DNA of 64,000 bases from JALYNX01 sp963724825 (GCA_963724825.1 CAVRWT010000001.1:129289-193288), one strand, 5' to 3'. Numbered from the stretch's first letter, positions 44,323 to 53,857 are shown. Program-made: numbers and translations. Notes: generated from the sequence alone by a model not told the origin.

Positions 44323-44887
44323 TCAGGCCTGCCAGGGTGGCCTCGACGTCGAACTCGAGCTTGAACTTCTCGGACACCAGGACTCCGCCTCCTTCGAGTG
44401 GCACGTTCCAGGTGAGGCCCCAGTCCTTGCGCTCGATCTCTCCGACGGCGGAGAAGGCGGCCTTGGATTTGCCATAGGGGTCGGTGGCACTGCCCTCAAA
44501 GGTCAGCTGGAAGGTGACCGGGCGGGTGATGTCTCGAATGGTCAGATCGCCGGTGAGCTCCCAGTCCTTGCCACGGGGGACGAGGCCGGTTGAGACGAAA
44601 CTGATCACCGGGTATTGCTCCGCATCGAGGAAGTCGGGGGAGCGCAGGTGGTTGTCCCGGTCGGGGGTCCCCGTCGTGACCGAGGCTGTCTGAGCTTCGA
44701 ATTGGACGCTGGACTCTGTCGGATCCTCGGCCACCACGATGGTGCCTTCGAATTCGGTGAATGTGCCACGGACCTTGGCGACCATCAGGTGACGCGCAGT
44801 TATGCGTAGGTCACTGTGGGACCGATCGATGTGCCAGGTCCCGGCCGGGGGGACGTTGGTCTTCTGGGCCATGCTTGCGATTGTCAT
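44323..44887 (-). CDS. YceI-family protein (probable frame break near the end)
   Basis: About 187 residues: GTWHIDRSHSDLRITARHLM, FLDAEQYPVISFVSTGL, LTIRDITRPVTFQLTFEG and GVLVSEKFKLEFDVEATLA, a lipocalin-like isoprenoid-binding fold. ATG 44887 has AGGAG eight bases upstream. The uninterrupted frame runs on to 44084 through the repeat element and into glmS, adding about 80 implausible residues. Removing one G near 44330 gives a stop at 44323 and the normal family length. Regulated by the divergent MarR protein (see operators). Confidence 0.8.
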
Positions 44888-44912
44888 CGAACTTGCTCCT
44901 ATTGGTGAGAAT

Positions 44913-44960
44913 GGTTGAACTGTCAACCACACCATACACCGAGGATGCTTGAACTGTCAA
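44913..44960 (-). promoter_or_regulatory. yceI promoter overlapped by two MarR-type operators
   Basis: On the minus strand TTGACA (44960-44955) and TATGGT (44936-44931) are 18 nt apart, close to consensus. Palindrome 1, GGTTGAACTGTCAACC (44913-44928), lies at the start site. Palindrome 2, TTGAACTGTCAA (44949-44960), covers the -35. Their centres are 34 bp apart. MarR binding here would block polymerase. Confidence 0.75.
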
Positions 44961-44999
44961 CTATTCGATTTTCAACCAACGCTTGGCTATCATGTCGAC

Positions 45000-45482
45000 A
45001 TGACCACGGCAACGTCTCGAGCTCTCGTCGAGCAGGAACAGGCAACCTGGCAGGCCTATCTCGACGCCACCAGGCTGCTTTTCGAGGAGCTCGACCGCCG
45101 AGTGACACAGGACGCCGGCATATCACTGGCCGACTTCGGAGTGCTGGCCAGGTTGGCCGACGCCGATGAGTGGGGGATGCGAATGAGTGATCTCGCCGAT
45201 TCGACGGTCTTCTCAAAGAGTCGAATATCACACGCAGTGGACCGGCTCGAGACCCTCGGCCTGGTCGAAAGGCGTGCATGCCCTACTGATCGACGCGGCA
45301 GCTACGCATCGTTGACCGAGGCAGGCCGTCAGAAGCTGACCCAGGCGCTGCCCGGGCACTCAGAGACGGTCCGGCGCCATTTGTTGGACCAGTTGAGCGA
45401 TGAGGAAGTGGACGGCTTTCGGGCTTCGATGACCGCGGTCAAGGAGTCGCTGCAGGAGGCCGAGCCTGCGTCGGTAGCCTGA
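45000..45482 (+). CDS. MarR-family transcriptional regulator
   Basis: 160 residues. The winged-helix core is DFGVLARLADADEWGMRMSD, STVFSKSRISHAVDRLETLG and LVERRACPTDRRGSYASLTE. The last includes the DxR wing typical of MarR. It is divergent from yceI, and the two palindromes between them are probable binding sites. No SD precedes the ATG. TATCAT at 44988-44993 with TTCGAT 18 nt upstream would place transcription start at the ATG, so the mRNA may be leaderless. Confidence 0.88.
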   Translation: MTTATSRALVEQEQATWQAYLDATRLLFEELDRRVTQDAGISLADFGVLARLADADEWGMRMSDLADSTVFSKSRISHAVDRLETLGLVERRACPTDRRGSYASLTEAGRQKLTQALPGHSETVRRHLLDQLSDEEVDGFRASMTAVKESLQEAEPASVA

Positions 45483-45486
45483 CGAC

Positions 45487-45864
45487 GTGCGCATCCTCGG
45501 TTTGGGAGTAGATCTCGCCGACATCGACCGCGTCGAGGGCGTTCTCTCGCGATATCCGAGATTTGCGGAGCGATGCTTCACGGATCACGAGCGCGAGTAC
45601 GCCTTTCGCTTCGCCAATCCGGCCCGCCGTCTCGCCGCCCGCTTCGCAGGTAAAGAGGCGGTTATGAAGTCCCTGGGCACCGGATGGCGCCGTGTTCGGT
45701 GGCAGGACATCGAAATCACCGGTGGCGGCAAGCCGACAGTCCGAATGACCGGCACCGCGGCCAGGCGAGCCGATCAACTCGGAGTCACCGAAGTGCTCGT
45801 GACCATCACGCACACCAATACCTCGGCGTTGGTTATGGCGGTCGCCGTGTCCGAGCAGCACTGA
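45487..45864 (+). CDS. acpS: Holo-[acyl-carrier-protein] synthase
   Basis: 125 residues from GTG. GLGVDLADIDRVEGVLSRYP carries the magnesium-binding Asp and FAGKEAVMKSLGTG the catalytic Glu/Lys. It transfers 4'-phosphopantetheine from CoA to ACP. It follows marR by 4 nt and is followed after 2 nt by the first glycosyltransferase of the island. In other actinobacteria acpS is near nnrED, which here lies 17 kb further on. Confidence 0.95.
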   Translation: MRILGLGVDLADIDRVEGVLSRYPRFAERCFTDHEREYAFRFANPARRLAARFAGKEAVMKSLGTGWRRVRWQDIEITGGGKPTVRMTGTAARRADQLGVTEVLVTITHTNTSALVMAVAVSEQH

Positions 45865-45866
45865 GC

Positions 45867-46961
45867 GTGTCGACTCCGCCAATTGGCGAATCGGATGGTC
45901 CGCGCGTTCTGATCGTGACCGCTACCGATCGGCGAAGAGGAGCTGAGGTATTCACCGAGCGTCTCGCTGAGGGGCTCGGCGGCCATGGATGGGTGGTCGA
46001 CGCGGTGAGTCTGACCAAGTCCGGGGACGACCGCCGCGTCGCAATCGATTGCCTCACCGATGTCGACTCGTCTCGCCCCGGGCGTCTCAACCGACGGATC
46101 TCCCGTGCTCTCAATCACCGGATCAGAGCCTTTCAACCGGACGTGGTCTTGGCCAACGGGGGCTCCACCCTGCGTTACGCGGCTCTTGCCACCCTGAGGA
46201 CGAAGCCTCCGATGGTCTATATCGCTATCGGTGAGCCCGACTATTGGATTCGCTCTGGCGTGGCCCGGATTGCCAATCGTTGGATGCTGCGCCGAGCCAC
46301 CACGGTGTTTGCGGTCTGTGAGGCCACCGCTCGACAACTGCAGGCGCTCGAGCCTTCTCTTGCGGGCAAGGTCGAAGTCACCTACACCGGGGTCCCCGAT
46401 GAGATGTTCCGTTCCCGGTCCGAAGCCAACTCGGAGCCGCTCAGGGTGGTGACGGTGGGGAGCCTTTCAGAAGAGAAGGACCCGTTGCTCGCCCTTCAAA
46501 GCGTTGCCGCGGTTCCGGATGCTGTCATTCGGTTCGTTGGATCCGGGCCACTGGCGGGCCGGGTGCTGGCTGAGGCGGAGAAGTTGGACATGGATGATCG
46601 GATCGAGCTGACCGGCGCGGTGGACGACGTCGCCCCCCATTTGGAGTGGGCGAGTGTGTTGCTCTTGACCTCCCACACCGAGGGGCTGCCGGCAGCGATC
46701 CTCGAGGCTGGCGCTTCGTCGGTGCCCGCTGTCGCCGTCGACGTCGGTGGTGTTCGGGAGGCGATAGTGGATGAGGAAACCGGAATCGTCGTCAAGACAA
46801 GAGAGGCTGCTGCGCTGACGGCGGCTTTGGCTCGCCTCGCTGCCGACAGGTCCCTGGTGACGCGGTTGGGTGAGGCTGCCCGTGCTCACGTCATGGAGCG
46901 ATTCGCGATGGACCGCATCATCTCGGGATACTCCGATCGGCTTTCTGAGGTGCTCGGATGA
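45867..46961 (+). CDS. Glycosyltransferase, GT4-like
   Basis: 364 residues from GTG. GT-B fold: N-terminal Rossmann part (PRVLIVTATDRRRGAEVFTE) and a C-terminal donor domain (TVGSLSEEKDPLLALQSVA, HTEGLPAAILEAGASSVPAV) with the E-x7-E region. It begins 2 nt after acpS and overlaps the next glycosyltransferase by 4 nt. Acceptor and donor cannot be told. Confidence 0.87.
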   Translation: MSTPPIGESDGPRVLIVTATDRRRGAEVFTERLAEGLGGHGWVVDAVSLTKSGDDRRVAIDCLTDVDSSRPGRLNRRISRALNHRIRAFQPDVVLANGGSTLRYAALATLRTKPPMVYIAIGEPDYWIRSGVARIANRWMLRRATTVFAVCEATARQLQALEPSLAGKVEVTYTGVPDEMFRSRSEANSEPLRVVTVGSLSEEKDPLLALQSVAAVPDAVIRFVGSGPLAGRVLAEAEKLDMDDRIELTGAVDDVAPHLEWASVLLLTSHTEGLPAAILEAGASSVPAVAVDVGGVREAIVDEETGIVVKTREAAALTAALARLAADRSLVTRLGEAARAHVMERFAMDRIISGYSDRLSEVLG

Positions 46962-48118
46962 AGATCGCCCACCTGACGACAATCGACATGAGCCTGCGCT
47001 ACCTGCTCCTGCCTCAGCTCGAGGCGGCTCGGGAGATGGGCGAGGCGATCGGGATCAGCGCAGCCGGGGAGTCGGTGCCCGACCTCGAAGCGAGAGGCAT
47101 CCGCCACATCACCCTCACCTCTTCGACCCGAGGGATGAATCTGTGGGCTGATCTGCGGGCCATCGGGCAGTTCTGGAGGATCCTGCGAGAGGAGCGGCCG
47201 GACATCCTCCACACCCACAATCCCAAGCCTGGTGTCTACGGCCGAATCGTGGGCAGGTTGGCCGGGGTGCCGATCGTGGTCAACACGATTCATGGGCTCT
47301 ATGCCACCCCCGAGTCGTCGTTCCTGAAGCGAGCGATCGTGTACACCCTGGAATGGGTGGCTTCGCGGTTCTCCGATGCCGAGCTGATACAGAGCCCTGA
47401 GGACTTCGAGCTGTTGTGGCAGCGAAAGATCATGCCCCGCTCCAAGCTTCGCCTGTTGGGCAACGGCGTCGATCTCGAGCGTTTCCGGCCGGATCCCGAG
47501 TTGAGAGGCGAGGTGCGGGAAGAGCTGGGCCTGGAGGATGGGCAGATCGCAGTGGGGCTGGTTGCTCGGCTCGTCGAGGAGAAGGGCGTGCCCGAGTTGA
47601 TCGAGGCCGCGAGGCGGCTCGACAGCCGCTACGTCGTGCTCATCGTTGGGCCGAAGGACCACGAGAAGGCGGATGCGGTCTCCGAGGAGCTTCTCTCCGA
47701 CGCCGAGGCGAATGGGGTCCGGTTCCTCGGCATGCGCAAAGACGTAGAGCGGCTCTATCAGGCGTTCGACCTGTTCGTCCTGCCCAGCCATCGCGAAGGC
47801 TTCCCGCGAGCAGCCATGGAGGCTGCGGCCTCCGGGCTCCCGGTGATCGCCACAGACATACGGGGCTGCCGACAGGTGGTCGATCACGGCGTCAACGGCT
47901 ATCTGTTTCCGGTTCGGGATGTCGATGCCCTCGCCGGCGCGATCAACAAGGTCGGAGAAGATCCAGAGCTGCGAGCCGCCATGTCCCGTTCATCGGTCGA
48001 GCGGGCGCGCTCGCTCTTCGATGAACGTGACATCGTCAATCGTGTGATGGGGGCCTACGCCGAAGTGGCCGGCCGCAAGAAGATCTATCCGGAGCTGGTG
48101 GAGCGTTGGGGCGGGTAG
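46958..48118 (+). CDS. Glycosyltransferase, GT4 family
   Basis: 386 residues. ERPDILHTHNPKPGVYGRIV and VNTIHGLYATPESS are typical of GT4 enzymes acting early on lipid-linked sugars (similar in pattern to PglA/WbpX-type). Donor-site motif: LPSHREGFPRAAMEAAASGL. It is convergent with the formyltransferase gene, 7 nt away. Confidence 0.9.
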   Translation: MKIAHLTTIDMSLRYLLLPQLEAAREMGEAIGISAAGESVPDLEARGIRHITLTSSTRGMNLWADLRAIGQFWRILREERPDILHTHNPKPGVYGRIVGRLAGVPIVVNTIHGLYATPESSFLKRAIVYTLEWVASRFSDAELIQSPEDFELLWQRKIMPRSKLRLLGNGVDLERFRPDPELRGEVREELGLEDGQIAVGLVARLVEEKGVPELIEAARRLDSRYVVLIVGPKDHEKADAVSEELLSDAEANGVRFLGMRKDVERLYQAFDLFVLPSHREGFPRAAMEAAASGLPVIATDIRGCRQVVDHGVNGYLFPVRDVDALAGAINKVGEDPELRAAMSRSSVERARSLFDERDIVNRVMGAYAEVAGRKKIYPELVERWGG

Positions 48119-48125
48119 CTCGGGA

Positions 48126-48896
48126 TCACTCCTCAGGGGTGATGTTGACCTGGACCGTGTAACGCCGACCATCGACCTCGAAGTACGCAGCCTCCCCCGG
48201 TCGTTGGTGGTGAGGGCTCGAAGAGTTCTGAGTATGTCCTTGACGGGAACTGACGCCTCGAGGTCGAGGCGCCGAATCGCGTCCGAGGCGAGGTCGGCCC
48301 GATTGTGACTCGATCCTTCAGCTGCCGATTGCGCTCGACGGGGAGGGCTCCCGGCGGCGAGCAGGGGCCAGGCTTGGCGGAACAACTCGACCTCGAGCTG
48401 GAGGAGGCGGCCATACAGAGTGTGGGCTGTGTCCTCCGGTCGAACCTCGAGCTCGACCTGGGCGACGATGTCTCCGGTGTCGAGCCCGCTGTCCATGAAA
48501 TGAAGGGTGGCGCCGATTGGGGTCCCATCGAGGATTGCCCAGCTCGGGGTGTGCCATCCCCGGTTGAACGGAAGCAAGGCCGGATGGAGGTTGAGGACCC
48601 CGATGCGAGGGATGGCCAGGACCTCGTCGGGGACGATGTAGGGAAAGTGGACGCCGATCAGGTAGTCGAGGTCGAGGGACCGGAGAAGGTCGGTGCCGTG
48701 CAGGCTCGCGGAACTCCTTGCCGACGAGGACTCGGTCTGAGGGGAGCCCACTCATCTCACGCAGGATCCGGTCATGGGTGGCCCGATCCGGCCCGGAAAC
48801 CAGGAGCGCCTCGGGTGAGGCGTTGGACTCGAGGAGAAACGAGAGACAGTCCACCGCCAGTTGCCTATCCCCGGCGAAGGCGAATCTCGCGGTCAT
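48126..48896 (-). CDS. Sugar N-formyltransferase (two compensating frame breaks)
   Basis: About 256 residues. Fmt-like fold: LDYLIGVHFPYIVPDEVLAI, LNLHPALLPFNRGWHTPSWA (catalytic Asn/His region) and GATLHFMDSGLDTGDIVAQV (catalytic Asp). A small C-terminal domain follows. The frame moves by +1 near 48720 (GKEFREPA joins GTDLLRSLDLDY) and by -1 in a G run near 48200 (LTTNDR joins EAAYFEVDGRRYTVQVNITP). The whole length is then exactly 257 codons. With the DegT aminotransferase of the same island, it probably formylates a 4-amino-sugar nucleotide. Confidence 0.85.
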
Positions 48897-49483
48897 GATT
48901 CAGAGCCCGTGAAGTATTCGACGGTCGCCTGTCCCTCCTGGGCGACTCCGCTCCTTCGCAGGGCGCTGGGGATGGTCATGAAGAGGATCTTCAGGTCAAG
49001 CCATGTCGAGCGGTTCTCCACGTACCACACGTCCATCTCGAGCCGCTCCGGCCAGGGTGTCGAGTTGCGTCCGTTGATCTGGGCCCAGCCGGTGATCCCG
49101 GGCCTGACTTCGTGACGGCGAGCCTGACGCTCCGAGTAGAGCGGCAAGTACTGCATCAAGAGAGGCCGGGGGCCGACCAGGCTCATGTCGCCCGTCAGGA
49201 CGTTCCAAAGCTCAGGAAGCTCATCGAGACTGGTGCTCCGCAACTTTGACCCGAAGGGGTCCATTCGTTCCGCGTCGGAGGCGCCATCGGAATCCTTCGG
49301 GCCGACGCGCATGGTGCGGAACTTGACGAGGGTGAACGGCCTGCCATGAAGCCCGGGTCTCTGCTGGGTGAAGAGAACGGGAAGACCGAGTTTCCACCAG
49401 ACCAACGCAGCGATCACCAGCAGGACGGGGGACAGGATCACCAGCGCCAGCGCGGAGATCGTGAAGTCCAAACCCCGTTTCAC
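48893..49483 (-). CDS. Initiating sugar-phosphate transferase (PglC/WcaJ-like)
   Basis: 196 residues: an N-terminal re-entrant helix (RGLDFTISALALVILSPVLL), then VKFRTMRVGP, STSLDELPELWNVLTGDMSL and VGPRPLLMQYLPLYSERQAR, all signatures of bacterial sugar transferases. It is a short monotopic form, closest in size to PglC, and moves a sugar-1-phosphate to undecaprenyl phosphate to begin glycan assembly. Overlaps both neighbours by 4 nt. Confidence 0.93.
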   Translation of the reverse strand: MKRGLDFTISALALVILSPVLLVIAALVWWKLGLPVLFTQQRPGLHGRPFTLVKFRTMRVGPKDSDGASDAERMDPFGSKLRSTSLDELPELWNVLTGDMSLVGPRPLLMQYLPLYSERQARRHEVRPGITGWAQINGRNSTPWPERLEMDVWYVENRSTWLDLKILFMTIPSALRRSGVAQEGQATVEYFTGSES

Positions 49484-50838
49484 CGATGGACTGCCGTCCC
49501 GGCCAGATCAGGCTCCGGCTCCAACGGAGGCACCGGTATGCGAGCCCGGGTGACCTTCTGGGTTTCGGTCCACCCGAGCCCGATGACGACAGCAAGGAAG
49601 AAGGCGAGCACCTGGCCTCTTTGTCGGGCGATGATGCCCAGGTTGCGCACGACCGAGAAGGCGACAGCGAAGGCGAGCGTGTAGAGGGTGCAGAACACGA
49701 GGTAGGCGTTCTTGCGCCACTCCCTCCAGTTGCGCAGCATCGCAGGGAGTTTCCAGAGGGTGAGCAGGAGGACGAGGGTCGTCTCGGCGGCCGCAAGGAA
49801 GTGCTGGAGCTCGGTGGCTTCGAAGATGTAGGGGCGGAAGAGGACCAACGCCACCGCGCCGGGCACGTCCTGGATGGAGGAGACCGGATTGCCCGCAGCC
49901 ACGGTCCCGTCCTCGGAGGTGCGGCGCGCGATCTCACTGGTGAACGGCGTGACGTCCTGGAGATCGCTCAGCTGCAGTCCAACGATGTCCGGAATCAGGG
50001 TCACGGCGAGGACCACTGCCGCCGCGGCGCCGAAGAAGGTGAGGACCTTCCGTCCTCGGGCAAGGAATCCGGCTCCGATCCTCAGCTTGGATACGAGCAA
50101 CGCAACCACCAGAGCCAATGAGACCAGGGCGGCGATGTGGATCCGGATCAAACCGAGCCCGGTGAGCGCCACCGCCAGCGGGAGGATCCAACGCAGTTCG
50201 AAGCTCTCGAGCAGACGGGCTATGAAATAGGCGGCCAGCCCGAGAAGGAGCACCACCAGAGCATCCTTTCCGATGCTCGACGGCCAGAAGGCGTAGGTGG
50301 GCAGGAAGAGGACCAAGAAGGCGTATGGCTTCAGTTGATGGGGCTGGGCCCAGCGCCTGAAGGCCGCGTAGAGCCCGAGCTGACCCATGAAGGAGAGCAT
50401 GCTGAAGATGACGAATCCACCCAGCATGTCCGGGGTGAAGATGGCGAACAGACCCCCGGTGAAGGATTCGACCACCTGGGTGCCAAACCCGCCTCCTCCG
50501 CCCGCCGAGAGGGCGGGGACCGATCCCGATCGCCAGATCGCGGCGAGCTGGGTCCCGGCGGCGTAGTAGCTGAGGGAGTCGCCCGACTCGTAGAGCTGGA
50601 CCATGTAGTACCGCGCTGCCGAGCCGAGGATCTTGGCTATGAAGCCGAGGGTGACCCATCTCGTCAGCCACGCGGCATCGACTGGCCGCTTCATGAAAGA
50701 GGCGAGACCGGCCATCAGCACCGTCCCCAGGATCGCTATGAGCACGACGCCGGCCCCAGAGGCGCCCAATGCCACCACCAGGCCAAGCCCGACCGCGGAC
50801 AGGCCGATTGCGGCCCAGAGCCAGCCTTCGCTGTTCAC
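49480..50838 (-). CDS. Polytopic membrane protein, possible glycan polymerase (Wzy-like)
   Basis: 452 residues with about 11 hydrophobic segments and a larger extracytoplasmic loop (about residues 270-330: DIVGLQLSDLQDVTPFTSEI). The architecture and place in the operon fit an O-antigen/EPS polymerase, but no diagnostic motif was seen. The call rests on topology and context. Confidence 0.6.
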   Translation of the reverse strand: MNSEGWLWAAIGLSAVGLGLVVALGASGAGVVLIAILGTVLMAGLASFMKRPVDAAWLTRWVTLGFIAKILGSAARYYMVQLYESGDSLSYYAAGTQLAAIWRSGSVPALSAGGGGGFGTQVVESFTGGLFAIFTPDMLGGFVIFSMLSFMGQLGLYAAFRRWAQPHQLKPYAFLVLFLPTYAFWPSSIGKDALVVLLLGLAAYFIARLLESFELRWILPLAVALTGLGLIRIHIAALVSLALVVALLVSKLRIGAGFLARGRKVLTFFGAAAAVVLAVTLIPDIVGLQLSDLQDVTPFTSEIARRTSEDGTVAAGNPVSSIQDVPGAVALVLFRPYIFEATELQHFLAAAETTLVLLLTLWKLPAMLRNWREWRKNAYLVFCTLYTLAFAVAFSVVRNLGIIARQRGQVLAFFLAVVIGLGWTETQKVTRARIPVPPLEPEPDLAGTAVHR

Positions 50839-51782
50839 AACAACTCCAAATCACTGGTGGCGATGTCCCAGGAGGCTAGATCGAACGGATTGGTATCGAG
50901 CTCGGTGAGAGGGTTGGCTACGAGCTGGAGTGTCTCGAGCCCGGGCACCGGGAACATCCCTGCCCGGATCGCAGCGGTCCGTTCCGGCGAGCCCTTGGAG
51001 AAGAAGCCGGCGAGGTAGGCCCCACGATTGGTGGCGGCGGCCTTCGACACCGCGCGACGGCCCGCCCCACCGAAGAGGTCGGAGAGCACCAGCTCGGTGC
51101 GCCCACTTCGGACCCCAACCCTCAACACCGCCGCGCCGCCGCCATCGGAGATGGTTCCGTAGCGCACTGTTGGGTGGGAGCCGAAACGCCAGACCTGATA
51201 ATCCTCAGTCCGGGGTGTTCTCAGCCCACGGGGCTCACGGTCCTGGCTGCTGATGGGCTGAAACTCGATCGCATCTGGCGCGACCTGGTCGAGGTCAGGG
51301 GCGTTCTCCGCGTCACCGCGCACCGCGGCGCCGAACCGGGGGCGAACCAGCACGCCAATGGGACCCACCTCTCGCCAGCCCATCGTCATGTATCCCGCGC
51401 CTGATCGGGGATTCGGAGTGTTGAAGATCAGGTCGATTCCGTCGTTCCTGGCCAGGTCCACGGCTTCGAGGGTCAACGCCTTGAAGACGCCCCGTCGCTC
51501 GAAGTCAGGATGGGTGGCGGTGTCGACGGGCCTCACACACCTCACCACATGGCCGGTCGGACTGAGGAGATCCCATCGCATGAAGGCACGGACTCCGGCC
51601 ATCCGCCCCGCGATCCAGGCAAGCAAGACGATCGAGCGACCGAATGGATTGTGCTCGTGCTTCCAGGCCCACTGTTCGGGTGTCCGCTTGAGGAGGGCCG
51701 TCTCACCAAGTGCAGCACCGAGAACGTCGAGGATGCCGGGAAGGTCTTCGGGCCGAGCAGGGCGGATCTCGATCTCAGACAT
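50835..51782 (-). CDS. GNAT-like N-acyltransferase
   Basis: 315 residues. The N-terminal part (MSEIEIRPARPEDLPGILDV, VDTATHPDFERRGVFKALTL) has the GNAT acetyl-CoA motif (R-R-G-V-F). A divergent second half may be a second GNAT-type domain. In a glycan island it may acylate a sugar or a peptide substituent. Overlaps the upstream glycosyltransferase by 8 nt. Confidence 0.75.
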   Translation of the reverse strand: MSEIEIRPARPEDLPGILDVLGAALGETALLKRTPEQWAWKHEHNPFGRSIVLLAWIAGRMAGVRAFMRWDLLSPTGHVVRCVRPVDTATHPDFERRGVFKALTLEAVDLARNDGIDLIFNTPNPRSGAGYMTMGWREVGPIGVLVRPRFGAAVRGDAENAPDLDQVAPDAIEFQPISSQDREPRGLRTPRTEDYQVWRFGSHPTVRYGTISDGGGAAVLRVGVRSGRTELVLSDLFGGAGRRAVSKAAATNRGAYLAGFFSKGSPERTAAIRAGMFPVPGLETLQLVANPLTELDTNPFDLASWDIATSDLELL

Positions 51783-52887
51783 GGAGCACGTCCCGATACA
51801 CCTTCTCGTAGTCGGCGATCATGCGGGCGATCCCGTATTGGGTGGCAACCAGCTCTGCGCCTGCCTGCCCCCAGCTCTTGGCATCAGGAGAGTCGAGGGC
51901 AGTCCGCATGCCGGCGGCGAGGGCCTCGGGATCTCCGGGAGGCACGAGAAGGCCGGTCACGTCGTCCACCACCACAGTGGGCACCCCACCCACCGCGGTC
52001 GCCACCACCGGTCGGCTCAGCGCCAGGGCTTCGAGGATGGCGAGCGGCAAGCCTTCGACATCGGCCGGATTGACCACCACGTCCGCGGCTGCAAGAAAGC
52101 TCCTGGCGTCTTCACGACGACCCATGAATCGAATGTGCTCGGATACGCCTGCAGACTCGGCGGATGCCCGTACCCGCGCCAGATCGCCGTCGTGTTTCTC
52201 GGCCCCGACCGACACCACCAGCACATGGGGATCGCTCGCCACCAGAAGCGCAGTCGCTGCAATCAGATTCTCGTGGCCTTTGTGAGGGCGGATGTTGCCC
52301 ACGTGGACCACGAGCGACTGGCCCGCCTGAATACCGAGCTCAGTCCGAACCGCTTCGATCTCGGCGGAGCTCACCGAGACGGAAACCCCGTTGGGTATGA
52401 CCCTTGGTGTCGGTCCCGGATACCCGACCAGACTTTCGGCCACAGCCGCGGACACCGCAATCACAGACGAGTTTCGGCCGTAGGTGAGGCGGTTGACCGA
52501 TCGGGTCGGCTGCCGATAGGAGGCCGCGATGTTGTGCTCCGTGTACACCACGGGGGTCCTGGAGGCGAGGCGGGCCAGGATCCCGGCGCTGGGGAGATGA
52601 GCATGAATCAGGTCGGGCTCCCATGCCGACATCAGAGATCGAAGGTTGCGATAGGCGGTGGGGCCCAGGCCACGGTTCGAACCGACACAGTCCACCGTCA
52701 CCTCGTGCCCCTCGATCTCCGCAACCAATTGGTCCTTCCATGGCAGGACGTAGGCGACCCGGTAGTCGAACTGATCGCGATCCCAGTAGGTGGCCCCTTC
52801 GGCGATCAGGCGCTCGGCGCCCCCGATTCCCAATCCCTTGATCAGGACCAGAACCCGGTGCCGTTCACTCGGCGGCGACGAGACCAT
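51775..52887 (-). CDS. Glycosyltransferase, GT4 family
   Basis: 370 residues. LVLIKGLGIGGAERLIAEGA is the GT4 acceptor-side glycine motif. The donor side has VGNIRPHKGHENLIAATALL, NPADVEGLPLAILEALALSR and a PGDPEALA segment. Second gene of the leftward glycan operon; overlaps the epimerase by 23 nt. Confidence 0.9.
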   Translation of the reverse strand: MVSSPPSERHRVLVLIKGLGIGGAERLIAEGATYWDRDQFDYRVAYVLPWKDQLVAEIEGHEVTVDCVGSNRGLGPTAYRNLRSLMSAWEPDLIHAHLPSAGILARLASRTPVVYTEHNIAASYRQPTRSVNRLTYGRNSSVIAVSAAVAESLVGYPGPTPRVIPNGVSVSVSSAEIEAVRTELGIQAGQSLVVHVGNIRPHKGHENLIAATALLVASDPHVLVVSVGAEKHDGDLARVRASAESAGVSEHIRFMGRREDARSFLAAADVVVNPADVEGLPLAILEALALSRPVVATAVGGVPTVVVDDVTGLLVPPGDPEALAAGMRTALDSPDAKSWGQAGAELVATQYGIARMIADYEKVYRDVLHV

Positions 52888-53749
52888 CGATCAATTCTGT
52901 GAGGCCCCGGTCGAAAGGCATCTCCGAGCGCCACCCCAGCACTTCCTCTGCCCGCTTGGCCGAGACCGCTGCCGGGGGCACATCCCCGGGTCGGGGCTCG
53001 CCAAAGGTCAGCTCGGTCGGGAAGCGGTGCACGATCTTTTCGGCCAGTTCCCTGATCGTGACCGACTCGGAGGCCACGGTGTTGATGGCCATTCCCGAGA
53101 CGTCCGAGCTGGCGGCGAGCTGGAAGGCGCGAGCGATGTCAGAAGAATGTGTGAACTGCCGTCCTTGAGAGCCGTCTCCCTGGATGGTGATCGGCTCGCC
53201 CCGCCGGGCGCGGTCGATGAAGATCCGAAACACCGAGTTGGGCCGGAGACCTGATCCGTAGGCGGTCCCGAGGCGGAGAGCGAGGGCCGACAGTGACCGA
53301 AGGTGGGTCGCGGCCAGGACCAGCGACTCGCCGCCAAGCTTGGTGATGCTGTACGGGTGGTCGGGCATGGTCGGATGGTTTTCATCTAGCGGCTCGTAGC
53401 GGGGCTCTCCGTACACCTCCCAGGTGGAGGCGTAGACCAGGCGGGCGCCATGGCGGAGGGCCGCCTCGATCACGTTTGCAGTCCCGAGCACATTGACTTC
53501 GGCAGCCAGAGTCGGTTGCTCCCCGGCGAGGTAGACGTCTCCGATCGCACCCACGTGAGCCACGACGTCGGCGCCGGTCACTGCCTGATCCACCGAGTTG
53601 CCGTCGGTCAGGTCACCCTGAGAGAACTGGATTCCGTCCTCTTGCACCGGGGCCACGTCGAAAGCGGTGACCTCCCAGCCGACATCGCGAAACTTTCGTG
53701 CGATGTGCCCTCCGAGAAACCCGGCGGCACCAGTCACCACAACCTTCAT
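52865..53749 (-). CDS. NAD-dependent sugar epimerase/dehydratase
   Basis: 294 residues from the ATG at 53749 with GGGAGG upstream. NAD-binding TGAAGFLGGHIARKF, the catalytic region YASTWEVYGEPRYEPLDENH and YSITK (YxxxK) show an extended SDR. Likely a nucleotide-sugar 4-epimerase or reductase. First gene of the six-gene leftward operon epimerase-GT-GNAT-polymerase-sugar transferase-formyltransferase, all overlapping. Confidence 0.9.
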   Translation of the reverse strand: MKVVVTGAAGFLGGHIARKFRDVGWEVTAFDVAPVQEDGIQFSQGDLTDGNSVDQAVTGADVVAHVGAIGDVYLAGEQPTLAAEVNVLGTANVIEAALRHGARLVYASTWEVYGEPRYEPLDENHPTMPDHPYSITKLGGESLVLAATHLRSLSALALRLGTAYGSGLRPNSVFRIFIDRARRGEPITIQGDGSQGRQFTHSSDIARAFQLAASSDVSGMAINTVASESVTIRELAEKIVHRFPTELTFGEPRPGDVPPAAVSAKRAEEVLGWRSEMPFDRGLTELIDGLVAAE

Positions 53750-53857
53750 CTGATCCTCCCAAAAACATTGTCCAACCGGGCGCGATTGATGGTATTGCCA
53801 CCCGGTGTCTTCCCCAACCTCTGCCCACATACTCCCACGACCACGCCCAGCGTTCAA

